Assembly (NCBI GenBank): GCA_040143965.1
Contig: JASJQH010006982.1
Span: 1-29,166 of the forward strand
Direction of reading: 5' to 3'
From: Basidiobolus ranarum
Lineage: Eukaryota; Basidiobolomycota; Basidiobolomycetes; Basidiobolales
DNA: 29,166 bases
Part shown: positions 1-9,910 of the stretch, in pieces
How positions within the stretch are numbered: position 1 is the stretch's first letter
Layout of the letters: each line of letters starts with the position of its first letter
Program-made: the position numbers and the translations under genes
Notes under the pieces: model-generated
Told to the model about the DNA's origin: nothing
Database searches by the model: none
Seen by the model: only the letters and a program-made list of their open reading frames with translations

Positions 1-1056
1 CTCAAATTTCTGTTAGGGAGCTATATATGACTATATAGATGTTCAGAATTTGCTTATTTAAACAAATAAGAAATACTGGTTATATATCAAGACTGAAGTT
101 AATGAAGATGTTCAATTAAGGTTCCCTATGAAGCACATACTCTACACATTTGTTTGTTTACCTGTTGACCAAACCATTGATGTCAGCCTTTAACTCAATA
201 AATCAATGAATGAAAACCACCAATTCTTCTAGTTCTCCAAACCACTTCCAACAAATTCCCAGAATATTTCAACAGAGACAGGCTTTCTTTGTACCATCCA
301 TACTAGGTAACTACTGCTTTTACGTCAAATACCATATTTCAGCATTTTGACCTATTTGAAGTATCTGGGATGAAATCGCTACGGTGATTTCGATATTTGG
401 AAATGTATACACATTGATAAAGCATAGATTTAAAGCATAAAATATTCACAGTTACTGAATATTATGCATAGTTTATGTTTGTTTAGTTCAATTTTATCAG
501 ATTTCAAGGCGTTTAGCTAGATATTGAATTAACTAACTAATAATCCATTTTCACAAACGGTTGATCGTTAAAACCCTATTGGCGATATAGTGGTTGAATA
601 TTGTCTAAATATGGAAGTAAAATTATGGAAATATTCCGGTGGAGTAGGAATAGGAATCTAGAGTACGAACCGACTCATAAAGTTAGTTTACGGTTAGAGA
701 AATCTAGATCATAAAGAATTCTATATTTGCTTAAAGTCCCAGATTTAGACGGACCTTATTCGTTGGTTGGGAATGACCACGCCCCATACGAAATTAGTAA
801 GAAAGTAACTGGGCAAAAGTAGGAAATGCTCGTATCAAAGAATTCATTACCAGAGAACATATCTTCTTCAACTTGATAAATGGCCAGTAGAGATAAAGCT
901 TAATCATGTGAATAACTTTTATATTGTCAACCTGGTCACCATTCCGATCAAGGAACAAAAAGGATTTGCGACTGGGCAGAACTCTTGGCTGAGCTGGTTA
1001 TCAGTGTATATATATGTATGGTGTGACGATGATTAGCAAGGATCATGAGCAAATGA
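1..1056. other. Intergenic, no gene seen
   Basis: AT-rich sequence at the left edge with no convincing coding exon on either strand. It holds a 19-nt string (25-43) that recurs at 23991-24009. A gene continuing from outside the window cannot be excluded. Confidence 0.5.
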
Positions 1057-1400
1057 CTAAATATGAGATTGGTAACAATAGCCACAATTAGTAGCATATC
1101 CGAATAATTTTGGCTTGATGATGATCTCGTTGGCGCCAAATTGTATGGAGTTTAAGGTTGAGCAAGTGAGTGGGTTTCTAGCCAATGATGGATTCGTAGT
1201 ATTGCCTAATTCATAGCAATTACTTCCGTGATTAGTATAATATAATTCGATGGAAAAGTTCGGATTTGGAAATGTGCGTCTAAAGAGACAATTTGGACCA
1301 TCGATTCTTTTCAATATTCCTTAATCTCATTTGGTGTAAGGCTTTGGTACTCCTTAATGTCAAGGCAAAAGCCACTGACATCGAACGTGGTTACTAATTT
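1057..1400 (-). pseudogene. Possible decayed or partial secreted-type protein
   Basis: An 84-codon open frame (1057-1314) reads as polar, Asn- and Cys-containing protein (NCLFRRTFPNPN, then GSNCYELGN, ending NCGYCYQSHI). It has no ATG start. A second coding-like stretch just upstream (about 1320-1400, FDVSGFCLDIKEYQ) lies in another frame, so this is either an unresolved spliced exon or a relic broken by a frameshift. The paired cysteines and Asn-rich character suggest an extracellular protein, but I do not recognise a family. Chance ORF remains a real alternative. Confidence 0.2.
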
Positions 1401-1705
1401 TTGAACGAACTACATCTAGATACACTGCTCTGGTTGATCCAAACTCATCCACTCATATTAAACTCGATCCTTAGTTTAAGATCTACGGTATTTAGTTTAA
1501 ACTTTGACAAGGAAATATGGCTATATTAAGATACTATGTTACCCCTTTTGCAGGCAGAGGTAGGTATAATTCTTCAACGGAAATGAATGAGGAAAGTCCT
1601 TCTTGGGAGATGAGAGTATAAAAGATGGATTGCACTCCGAAGTCAATCAATTATTTTCATACATTACTGACATACATTATTTCCCCTACCTCACACACTG
1701 AAAAG

Positions 1706-2369
1706 ATGCCAAAAGTTCTGAGCAATCGTCGCTGTTGTGGCTGTGTAAATCTTCGCACCGGCTGTCTTATCGTGACCTCATTCCAAATGGTAATGGAGAT
1801 ATACATACATTTGGCTGGGCTCTTGTTCTAATATTTCCCTTAGATTATTGGTCTATTAACAGGTTTACTGACCATTGTTCTTTTGGCACTGCTTCGGTCC
1901 ACTAATTCAACATCGTATGAGGGCCACACCATACAAAGTATACGAATTGCTTCATACGTGTTACTCGGAATAGAGATAGTTTGTGCGACAATTGGTTTCC
2001 TAGGTCTTTGGGGTACATACAAGGTATGGAAGGAATATTTTCAATAATAGGATGAATCGACCTAACCAAGTGTTTTTATAGAGTAAGACAAAGCTACTAC
2101 TTGTGTATCTTATCGTTGATGCCCTATGTATTATCCTTTGGTTTGCCGGAGTTGTAGTCACCATGAAAGACCGTAACGCTCTGTGGGGAATCCAATTCAG
2201 TGTAATGGTAAGTCATGAAGAATCCCAATGGTTCATCGATTGTATCATGTGATTAACCAATTATTAACAGATGCTACTTCAAATCTACTTTTACTTCCCT
2301 GTCCACTCGTATCGTCAAGAGATATTGCAAAAGTCCAAATACGTATGTGAAGTGGTCGTCAAATGCTAG
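1706..2369 (+). CDS. Four-TM membrane protein, copy 1 (four exons)
   Basis: Exons 1706-1789, 1844-2023, 2082-2207 and 2271-2369 join into a 162-aa protein; all three introns are GT-AG, phase 0 and 54-63 nt. It opens MPKVLSNRRCCGCVNLRTGC, followed by four hydrophobic helices (about residues 18-45, 60-85, 93-113, 119-140) and a short polar tail. The start was chosen because it gives the same 28-codon first exon as the paralogue at 12317-13009; an in-frame ATG at 1625 would add 27 residues lacking from the paralogue. The CCxC-x3-R-x-G motif before TM1 resembles the start of LAPTM4/5-type lysosomal membrane proteins, but that comparison is from memory and weak. Family and function are not recognised; an endomembrane or plasma-membrane location is inferred. 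Confidence 0.85.
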
Positions 2370-3477
2370 CAGTTCTCATCGCTGAGTACCCAATACTCAT
2401 CACTCATCGCACATCCTACATTTTCCTTTCATTTCTTTCATGTATTATATCTTTCAATATTACTAAAATAATTCTGGTATGGATCGGGTTATTGATTGTA
2501 CAGGTGATGATCGAACTAAATAACTATTTTTAGAAATATTAATAAATCCTCATTCCAGAAATCAATCTGGATCATGTATTCCGGTATGTAGTATCATAAT
2601 TTTTGGCTATATTGCAAAACTTCTGTCTCCGCCCTTGAACTGAAGGGGTATGCTTGAGAATGCAATCTGGAGCCACGGAAAGCAACCCAATGCTACAGTG
2701 CTTGATTATTTGGATATTTTTGTTAGTCAAGTACTTGATATATGGGTAAGATACCTAGAACTGCATACCTCTGTACTCCTCTATGCTAATCTATGGTAAA
2801 AAGCATATTAAATCGATACGGATTCTAGATGTTGTGCAGATGAGGGTTGGTCAGCCGAAAATATAGTCTGGTCCAGCTGTGTGATGCCTACCCCATTATG
2901 TGAGAAGATATAGGGTTAATAATGCTCGCCATAGAAGGGGCTAGGTATGTACGCTCGTGTACTAAGATTATTCTGAACATGAATTGTAGAGATACGTTAT
3001 ACAACGAAATATTTCTGATTACCAACATTAGAAGAACTCATTCATTGGCTTACTTTGGATGATTAGTGAAAATAGCTATGAATTGTTATTACTGATTAAT
3101 TTCTTAACAGTCATGAACTATGTAGATTCAAGAAGTTCTGTACTCTAGAATTCCACTCAAGTAGGATACTTGATTGTACTCTACAGAACTAAGAATTGAG
3201 GAGACTTCTGAATATACTGTCTATCTGAGTAGTAGAGTTAAAAAAGAATCAACCGTTGATATTCTTGTTGTACCTTTTATCTATCCTTATATTGACCTTC
3301 AGCAATATTCAACATACCAGCAACCAGAAAATATTGAACAGTAAAAATAAGTCAAGTTTAATATTATTGAGAGGATGTTATTTACAATATGCTCCAATGA
3401 AACGTTAAGTGGGTATAATATGCGAATGGAATACAATGTTTAGGTAAGTGCAAGCAGTGGATTTTGTTATTTGAATA
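2370..3477. other. Intergenic, no gene seen
   Basis: About 1.1 kb of AT-rich sequence between the four-TM gene and the LDH stop codon. No open frame of useful length, RNA gene or repeat array was found. The two flanking genes are convergent, so both 3' UTRs should lie here. Confidence 0.6.
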
Positions 3478-4548
3478 TTAACCAGAAGCAGTTAATTTGC
3501 TTTCTAAATTGGCATCCTTTTCCACTGAATCCAATACATGTCGCATAGCCTTCGCCGTTTGAACCATACTTGATTGCTCTTCTTCATTAAGCGGTATATC
3601 AGCTATCCATTCTACTCCATTTCTCCCAATCGCCGCTGGTAAACTGAGATATAGACCATGTCGTACACTCCAACAACTAACAGGCTGAATACGTCCAGAG
3701 TCATTTACTATGGATTCACATAATGAACTGACACATGCACCAATACCATAGTAGGTAGACCCCTTAAGATTGATAATATCATAGGCCTTCCTGGCTGCTT
3801 GACGTTCGATCTTCTTCAAATCCAATCGACGAACCTCCGGAAAGGATAACAAAGGTATATTGCCAACATTAGCACAAGACCAAGCTACGAATTGAGAATC
3901 CCCATGTTCACCTAATACATAACTATGTATAGCAGTAGGATTAAAACCAAGATGACTGGCCAAAATATTTCGAAGTCTAAGTGAATCTAAGAAAGTACCA
4001 CTACCAAATACTTGATTATGTGGTAAATTGGAGAATTTTTGAGCGAAATAAGTTAAAATATCCACTGGATTTGCAACGACCAAAATTTTCGCATCTGGTC
4101 GAATGGGTGACATCGCTTCAATCACTTCCTTCATAATTTGATAATTTTGTTGGATTAATTGAAGTCTGGTTTCACCTGGTTTTTGGTTAACTCCCGCTGT
4201 GATCACTATCACATCCGCTTGTCCACATTCTTTATGGGTCGCGGTTCTTACCTTGGTAGAAGTAAGAAACTGACCATCGATCATATCCATCACTTGACCA
4301 TGAGCATAGCCAGGGTCAGCATCACATAGCATCACCATAGGTGCAACATGGCGTAACATTAGAGCGTAGGCTGAAGAAGCACCGACTACTCCGGTCCCTA
4401 TTATGGAGATCTTCTTGGTAGTGCCTTGGTGGGAATTCTCAATGATACGATTACTTCTAAGGATAGTAGAAGAGGTAAACCATCTCCAACCATGTATATA
4501 AGTGCCTCGAGAAATCTTGGAAGATACACGAGGAAGTAGATTTTGCAT
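3478..4548 (-). CDS. L-lactate dehydrogenase, probably mitochondrial
   Basis: Intronless 356-aa NAD-dependent L-LDH, interconverting pyruvate and L-lactate. Visible motifs are the Rossmann glycine loop GTGVVG (51-56), the specificity loop NQKPGETR with Gln122 (malate dehydrogenases have Arg there) and Arg128, NPVD (160-163), Asp188/Arg191 in the substrate-binding LDSLRLR, catalytic His215 in GEHGDSQ, and Thr265 in KGSTYYGIG. All expected catalytic residues are present. The catalytic domain starts near residue 45, so there is an extension of about 44 residues relative to bacterial and Rhizopus-type LDHs. It is rich in Arg, Ser and Thr and has no acidic residue before Glu37, as in a mitochondrial presequence. 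The body resembles zygomycete LDHs (PIRPDA, VVANPVDILT, VLGEHGDSQ). The next ATG is not needed, because the presequence is in the same open frame. Confidence 0.96.
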   Translation of the reverse strand: MQNLLPRVSSKISRGTYIHGWRWFTSSTILRSNRIIENSHQGTTKKISIIGTGVVGASSAYALMLRHVAPMVMLCDADPGYAHGQVMDMIDGQFLTSTKVRTATHKECGQADVIVITAGVNQKPGETRLQLIQQNYQIMKEVIEAMSPIRPDAKILVVANPVDILTYFAQKFSNLPHNQVFGSGTFLDSLRLRNILASHLGFNPTAIHSYVLGEHGDSQFVAWSCANVGNIPLLSFPEVRRLDLKKIERQAARKAYDIINLKGSTYYGIGACVSSLCESIVNDSGRIQPVSCWSVRHGLYLSLPAAIGRNGVEWIADIPLNEEEQSSMVQTAKAMRHVLDSVEKDANLESKLTASG

Positions 4549-5414
4549 AGAAGAAACTTTAATTTAAGGATAGTGGTTGAATAATTAGGGAAAATAAATG
4601 ATTGAAGTGGGATTCTTCTAACCATTGATTATTTATAATTAATGGAACCGTGGTGCTTATTGTGTGTATTGTGCGCGTATTTAGTAGTGTTGGGGATATA
4701 GTGGCTACCACTACTTATGAACTCGTGATTCTCTAGGCGTGTTTACAAACATAGGCTAGAAAGTCCAAGCTATCTAATCGCACTTTCCTTGACATGGCTT
4801 AATATGGAACTATAGGTTGCCTCCAATTACACCACTAAACCAATGGTCCCATTCTACGACTTGTTAAGAGCTTGATACTTAAGTAAGCCATAGAATATAC
4901 TTGGCCATAAACTTGTTAGATTCATTGGCTAGAATTAACCAAGTGAAACCAATCTAGACTGTTCACATACTTTGAATAAATGAACCAATCAAACTCGTGA
5001 AATCATTATGGATTTCTTTAAGCTGGGTTGAAAATTGGATAATATGAACCATTCAACGAATTTTTACAAGGCTTAGGCACATCTTGAACGGATACGGGTA
5101 CGAATACTTGATATCTCTAAGCCTCTACTTTAATCTTCATCTTCTATCATTACTATACCCATAAACAACACTCATTTCCCACGACTACTTTCTAGATTCA
5201 TTGTTTAGACTGAGTGGGGTAGTCATATATTCATTCCTTGCCATATACATCTAAAGTAAGTCACGATAGAATCATTGGTAGATTCTAAGCACCTGCATTA
5301 AACCACTAATGATCGATCTTAAAACCAGATGAATACCAAGCACTCCATGTATTTAAAGAATCATTTATTATTCAGAAATAACCACTCCGAAGCTATACCG
5401 ATTATAACTCATTC
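4549..5414. other. Intergenic: LDH promoter side and SUT 3' side
   Basis: About 870 bp without a coding frame. Both neighbours are on the minus strand, so it should contain the LDH promoter (just right of 4548) and the transporter 3' UTR (just left of 5415). No clear element was recognised. Confidence 0.6.
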
Positions 5415-7604
5415 TTAATTCTCATTTGATTTAAGTTTTAAAGAGAGATAGCCAGCGATAAATGCCGAAATTCCACCGATTCTCAATACCCATCCAACTG
5501 AATCTCGAGCAGATTCACCCAATAATGTGAAAATTATGGTACTGATTAGGGTGATTGCGAACTGTGGAAATACCACATACATATTATGAATTCCCAATAC
5601 TATACCCGCATCTAATATAGTTTCTTCCGAATCGATCCCAATGGAATTATGGTTGGTCATGGTGATGACAGAAGTGTTATTTTCACTCGAGTACATGGTT
5701 GAGGTTGAGGTTGAGCTCTCCGGTAATATGCTCTGAGAATTCCCACTTTCCCCTCGATCTGGAGTTTTATGTGTATAGGAAGAAACAAACTCGCCTACGA
5801 GTGCAAATGGAACCCATAGGGCAATACTCCATGAAATCCCGCAAAGTATTACTATTAAGGATGCTTCTACCTCGGAGTCAGTCCAATAAGTTAACACCAT
5901 GACTACTCCAAAAAATACCAAAGAGAATGTGTAAATATTATGGATGTCAAATAGGTAGATACATGCGTTGCATATTCTTTTCTTAGTTTTAACATAAAAC
6001 GTGTCTTCTTCTACACTTGGTTCCAATTCTTTCCCTTCTGAAAATGTCTCAGTGAGAGCTGGAAGGATCAAGGAGGTAGCTAGCGAGACAAGAGATTGTA
6101 CAAACAATGCAAAAGACCCTACACGTATAGCGTCTTCAATTTCATCTGGAGTCGTCAAGGGGTTTTTTCGACCATATACCTCAGTAATCCAGGTTGTACT
6201 ACGAAAACAAGGCACTTGAGTATATATTACTACCAAAGATTTCAATGATTAAGAGTTTACCTGTAAAACAGAAAAGGAAACCATCCCATCCAAGCAAAGA
6301 ATTGAACATTGCAAATCTTCTGTACGGGAGAAGGGAGGTGACAGAATCCATGCCATATATCCTTCAATGTAGTGATTATCGAGATTTCACTTGATATTGA
6401 GAATTGCGATCAGACAAAGGTAAGCACGCATGGAACACTAAGGTATGTCTTACCGTGAAGGAGTCAGTCCATTCCCTTCGGGATGTATTTCTTCTGAGAC
6501 TGACAAGCATGTTACACTTAAAGTGAATACGAAGAATAAGCAAGCAAGAGCGCATAAGATTTGCATCTGGGTTCTGCCTAGCATAGGAAATACTTCGATC
6601 AAGTCGATGAATCCCATAAAGTAACCAAGAACGCTACCAATATTTAACATTCTTCCAGCATATGCATTGGCTATCTCTTGTTGAGCATATGGTGATACGT
6701 CCAGAATCAATGCTCGACAACATGCTTGGACAGCATTGATAGAAAAATCCAGTATATAGAAAGCTACCACTGCAATGATTATGGTGGCATTGCTCTAAAA
6801 GGAAAGATCGTTTCAGTCCGTCATTTCTTCTGTAGATCAAAGAATCGAGTAATGATTGATTTAAGGAATTCGTAATTGACGTAAACAATATGTGTTCATA
6901 TTGATAGTACACACCTGTATTAAGATACGATCATCACCAGAATCCATCATAAAAAAGCGAGAGATTTCCCTAGCATAAGCAATTGCTGCCACCGACAACA
7001 ATACTAAGAAACCACCGACAACTATATATGGCCTTCTTCGACCGAATCGACTTTGCGTGTTATCACTAATGGTGCCGACCAGTGGCTGGATTAACAAACC
7101 TAATGATAGTCATTGAGAGATAAGCATATTTAAAACTTTGATAATCTAAATATACCTGATAAAGGACCGGCAAGCCAAACGAGGGACATCAACGGCTTCG
7201 ACATTCCTAGTGAGAGAAGATATGGCGTACCGTAACTAGATTCAAATAAATATTTAAAAAAAGAAAATATTAGCAAGTAGAATGATAACTTGAAGTAGGA
7301 GATACCCCCATGAATCTTTTACGTACGCTAATTCCACAGTCCCTAAAACCATGAATTTAAAACAATTCATTTAGAGTGAATGAAGAAAAGGAAAGACAGA
7401 TTTCTATGTAATAAAAATTATTAACTAACAAGTGAATTGAACGCCAGCCAAACATATCGACAACTTGATAAGGTCCAATATACTCAAGGAATGGTTGGGT
7501 GGTTGATTTGGAGACGTATTGACTCGAGGGAAACTCTTATAATTTGGACCTGTCAAAGACCTGGAAATCAGAGGTGCTTGACTATACTCTTCAGCACCAG
7601 ACAT
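5415..7604 (-). CDS. SLC45/SUT-family sugar transporter (seven exons)
   Basis: MFS transporter of the glycoside-pentoside-hexuronide/SUT group, probably a proton-coupled sucrose or maltose importer of the plasma membrane. Exons in coding order: 7604-7430, 7342-7327, 7235-7156, 7099-6915, 6794-6454, 6389-6261, 6198-5415. All are in phase and give 569 aa. Family signatures: GVQFTWTVELAYGTPYL in TM1 (split over three exons), PLVGTISD, RFGRRRP (108-114, the SUT RxGRR motif), LDFSINAVQACCRALILD, and FFAWMGWFPFLFYSTTW. A Ser/Thr/Asn-rich loop (around 5650-5770) precedes the last helices. The start is the first ATG in the first recognised exon (MSGAEEYSQA); the frame stays open 15 codons upstream without an ATG, so a 5' exon is possible. 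Exon 2 is only 16 nt. The gene is divergent from RPL37, with about 500 bp between the starts. The exact substrate cannot be read from sequence. Confidence 0.93.
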
Positions 7605-8111
7605 ATTTAAAACTACTTGAGCAACTTCACGATATTCTGTTAACTTCAAACACTCTCAGTTACGTAAATATGCTATAATTTCTGTTTATTACGACACCTA
7701 CCTAGTTGAACTTTGGCGTATTGAAACCCAAGGCAGGTATAATGAGAGGGTTAACGTCAATGGTTGTGGAGAAGGAGTTAGTTTGTAGATCATAGAATCG
7801 ATGATCCTCCTAATAATAAATTAAAATCGAGATTCAACAAGGTACATCCATTTCAAGATAGCAGTCATCCGCATATCACGTGCGTGATTGACGCAATCTT
7901 GCATAAAAGGGATTTCCAACAGCAACGTTGGATGCACCCAATCTCGAATTAACTTAAACACCTAAGTTAATCAACAAGTCATAAAGTTTTTTTTTTGATC
8001 GACAATCCAAGTCCAATCATGTTCACGGAAAAATTTCCAATTCATAAAATGTTTAGTGGTTTCTGAAGGGAATAGTTCTTCCTTTCATATCCTTCACGAT
8101 ATCCATCCAAA
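7605..8111. other. Divergent promoter region, SUT and RPL37
   Basis: About 507 bp shared by two divergently transcribed genes. It may hold an unrecognised non-coding exon of the transporter: minus-strand ATG near 7795, but its frame does not join exon 1. No telomere-like box or other familiar ribosomal-protein promoter element was found. Confidence 0.4.
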
Positions 8112-8517
8112 ATGGTACGTTTTCATACATCCATCCTATGTTTCAACCACAACACCAAGTGGACGATATTGCTCTAAAGAATAGCCTAGACATGCACTGT
8201 TAATGTTCATTCAACTGATAGATTTAAATTTGTAGACCAAGGGTACTCAAAGTTTTGGTAAGCGTCATACCAAGTCACACACCTTATGCCGTCGTTGTGG
8301 CAGCCGTTCTTTCCATAACCAAAAGAAGACTTGTGCTTCTTGTGGTTACCCATCTGCCAAGATTCGTTCCTTCAACTGGGGCGAGAAGGCTAAGCGTAGA
8401 AAGACTACCGGTACTGGTCGTATGAGACACTTGAGAGATGTTGCCCGTCGTTTCAAGAATGGTTTCCGCGAAGGTACCATGGCTCAAAAGCAAAATGCTG
8501 TTGCCGCCTCCGCCTAA
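8112..8517 (+). CDS. RPL37: 60S ribosomal protein eL37
   Basis: The start codon alone forms the coding part of exon 1 (8112-8114). A 121-nt GTACGT...TAG intron follows, and exon 2 (8236-8517) encodes the rest, giving 94 aa. The sequence is near-universal eL37: [11 protein letters not shown] at the start, the zinc ribbon C19-x2-C22...C34-x2-C37, [18 protein letters not shown], and [12 protein letters not shown]. Length and the four zinc-binding cysteines match the family. It is a structural protein of the large cytosolic ribosomal subunit. Codon choice (CGT, AAG, GGT, ACC) is far more biased than in its neighbours, as expected for a highly expressed gene. The intron right after ATG is a common ribosomal-protein gene layout. 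The gene is convergent with the HPP gene (293 bp apart) and divergent from the sugar transporter. Confidence 0.98.
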
Positions 8518-8784
8518 TCAATGATTTCTGCAAACCCTTTAGCTAGGCTTCCAAGTAGTTAATGATTAAAAATAAACCTGGTCGTAATCCTTCATATCGT
8601 CCATCCATTGTATATCTCAAGTATTTCCCACTCCACTCCACCTAAATGAAATCGCTAGAATAGAATGCAGATTCACACATAGTCGATGGGAAGCTAGAAG
8701 AAATGAGCAGCAATACTGTTTATGTCATTCAATAGATAGATGTTCTATAGATACGATATGATGTGGTGTTTTATTTAACATTTG

Positions 8785-8806
8785 TTAAGGGTTAGGGTTA
8801 GGGTTG
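8785..8806 (+). repeat. Interstitial TTAGGG repeat
   Basis: Three to four units of the canonical telomere repeat in G-rich orientation, only a few bases beyond the stop codon of the HPP gene (8810). It is too short to be a chromosome end. Such motifs are binding sites for Tbf1/Teb1-type factors in yeasts. Confidence 0.85.
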
Positions 8807-8809
8807 GTG

Positions 8810-9910
8810 TTAGTAATATCTACAACGAGTCTTGGTCAATTCATTCTGAATCTGAACAATTCTTAATTCCACTAGACTCAATTTGAATCTCCACTTTTCC
8901 ATCACTTCCTTATCCAATAAGGTTATATCTGAATTTGAAGATGCATTTTCAAAATTACTATAATCTGTAATTAACGAGCAATCAAGTCCATTGCTATGGT
9001 TTGTTGGATGGTGTGAGTGATCATCATGGTGGAACAATTGATTATCCGACCAGAGATTGCTCTCTATATCATCTATCACCTCAGTTTTAAGACCTATTTC
9101 ATACTTATCCAACTCTGACTGCTCTTGGCTCTCTGATTCACTTACTTCAACCACCTTTTCACTGAACCAATATACTGGGTATCTTCGTCCGATATTGTTG
9201 ACAATTAACGCGATGATAAACATAACCGTCATTCCAAATAAGATGGGGGTTACCAGAAATAGATAACCCAGTTTGTATACCTCTGGTCCACCTGAAAGTA
9301 TGATTAACGCTGAAGCAGCGGCTGGTGGATGTGTGGTATTAGTGATCTCCATGAATAACATGGAAAAACTTAAACCAATGGCGATTTGAAACCAAATTAG
9401 ATGGTCTTCGGTAGGTAGAACCCATACGAAGAACTTTTTCAAACTAATGCAGAAGAAATCCACTAGGAAATATCCAAATACTAAAGAAGTCAAAGATACA
9501 ATTGATTAGTGGAAAGTAGATTCATACTTCAGTGAAGGTCTCTATTTGTACCGAAATTACGTGGCATGGAGGCTGACAGATCTGCTGCGCCATACAGTAG
9601 AACGGCAGAGGAAGCCTAGACTAGGGGAAATAATTTTGAGTAATGGTTATCAGAATGATTCATTTTTACCTAGAAATTTGCTTACAAAAGAAGGAATTAG
9701 AGTAGGCAGTCGATTCGACACGAAAAATTTGGTATGATTTGACAGGTAGGTTAATAATCCTATGGAGAGAGATGTTGCCAAAAATCCACGTAAAAATCCC
9801 CATCGATCAGGTATCAGTAATAATTCACCTCCTTCCGAGCCTCTCCACTTGGTGAAATAGTTATAAACGATTCTTGTTATGTGGAGCGAGTTCAAGGTAC
9901 TTCGATACAT
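8810..9910 (-). CDS. HPP-family integral membrane protein (three exons)
   Basis: Exons 9910-9686, 9615-9552 and 9480-8810 give 319 aa. Splicing uses GTAAGC (phase 0) and GTACAA (phase 1) donors. These joins restore the family core: LIPSF|ASSAVLLYGAADLSAS, then MPRNF|VFGYFLVDFF, then the name-giving HPP motif in TNTTHPPAAASAL (His147-Pro149). Four to five hydrophobic helices lie between about residues 45 and 195. A hydrophilic tail follows, with a run of His/Asp (about 247-260, FHHDDHSHHPTNH) and a terminal helix. HPP proteins are bacterial, fungal and plastid membrane proteins; some plant members carry nitrite into the plastid, while the fungal role is unclear. The start is the first ATG in the open frame; an upstream exon cannot be ruled out. 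TTAGGG-type repeats lie on both sides of the gene. Confidence 0.9.

Noticed and set aside
8284-8493. Minus-strand open frame over RPL37
   Set aside because: It is the antisense shadow of RPL37 exon 2 and has no features of its own.
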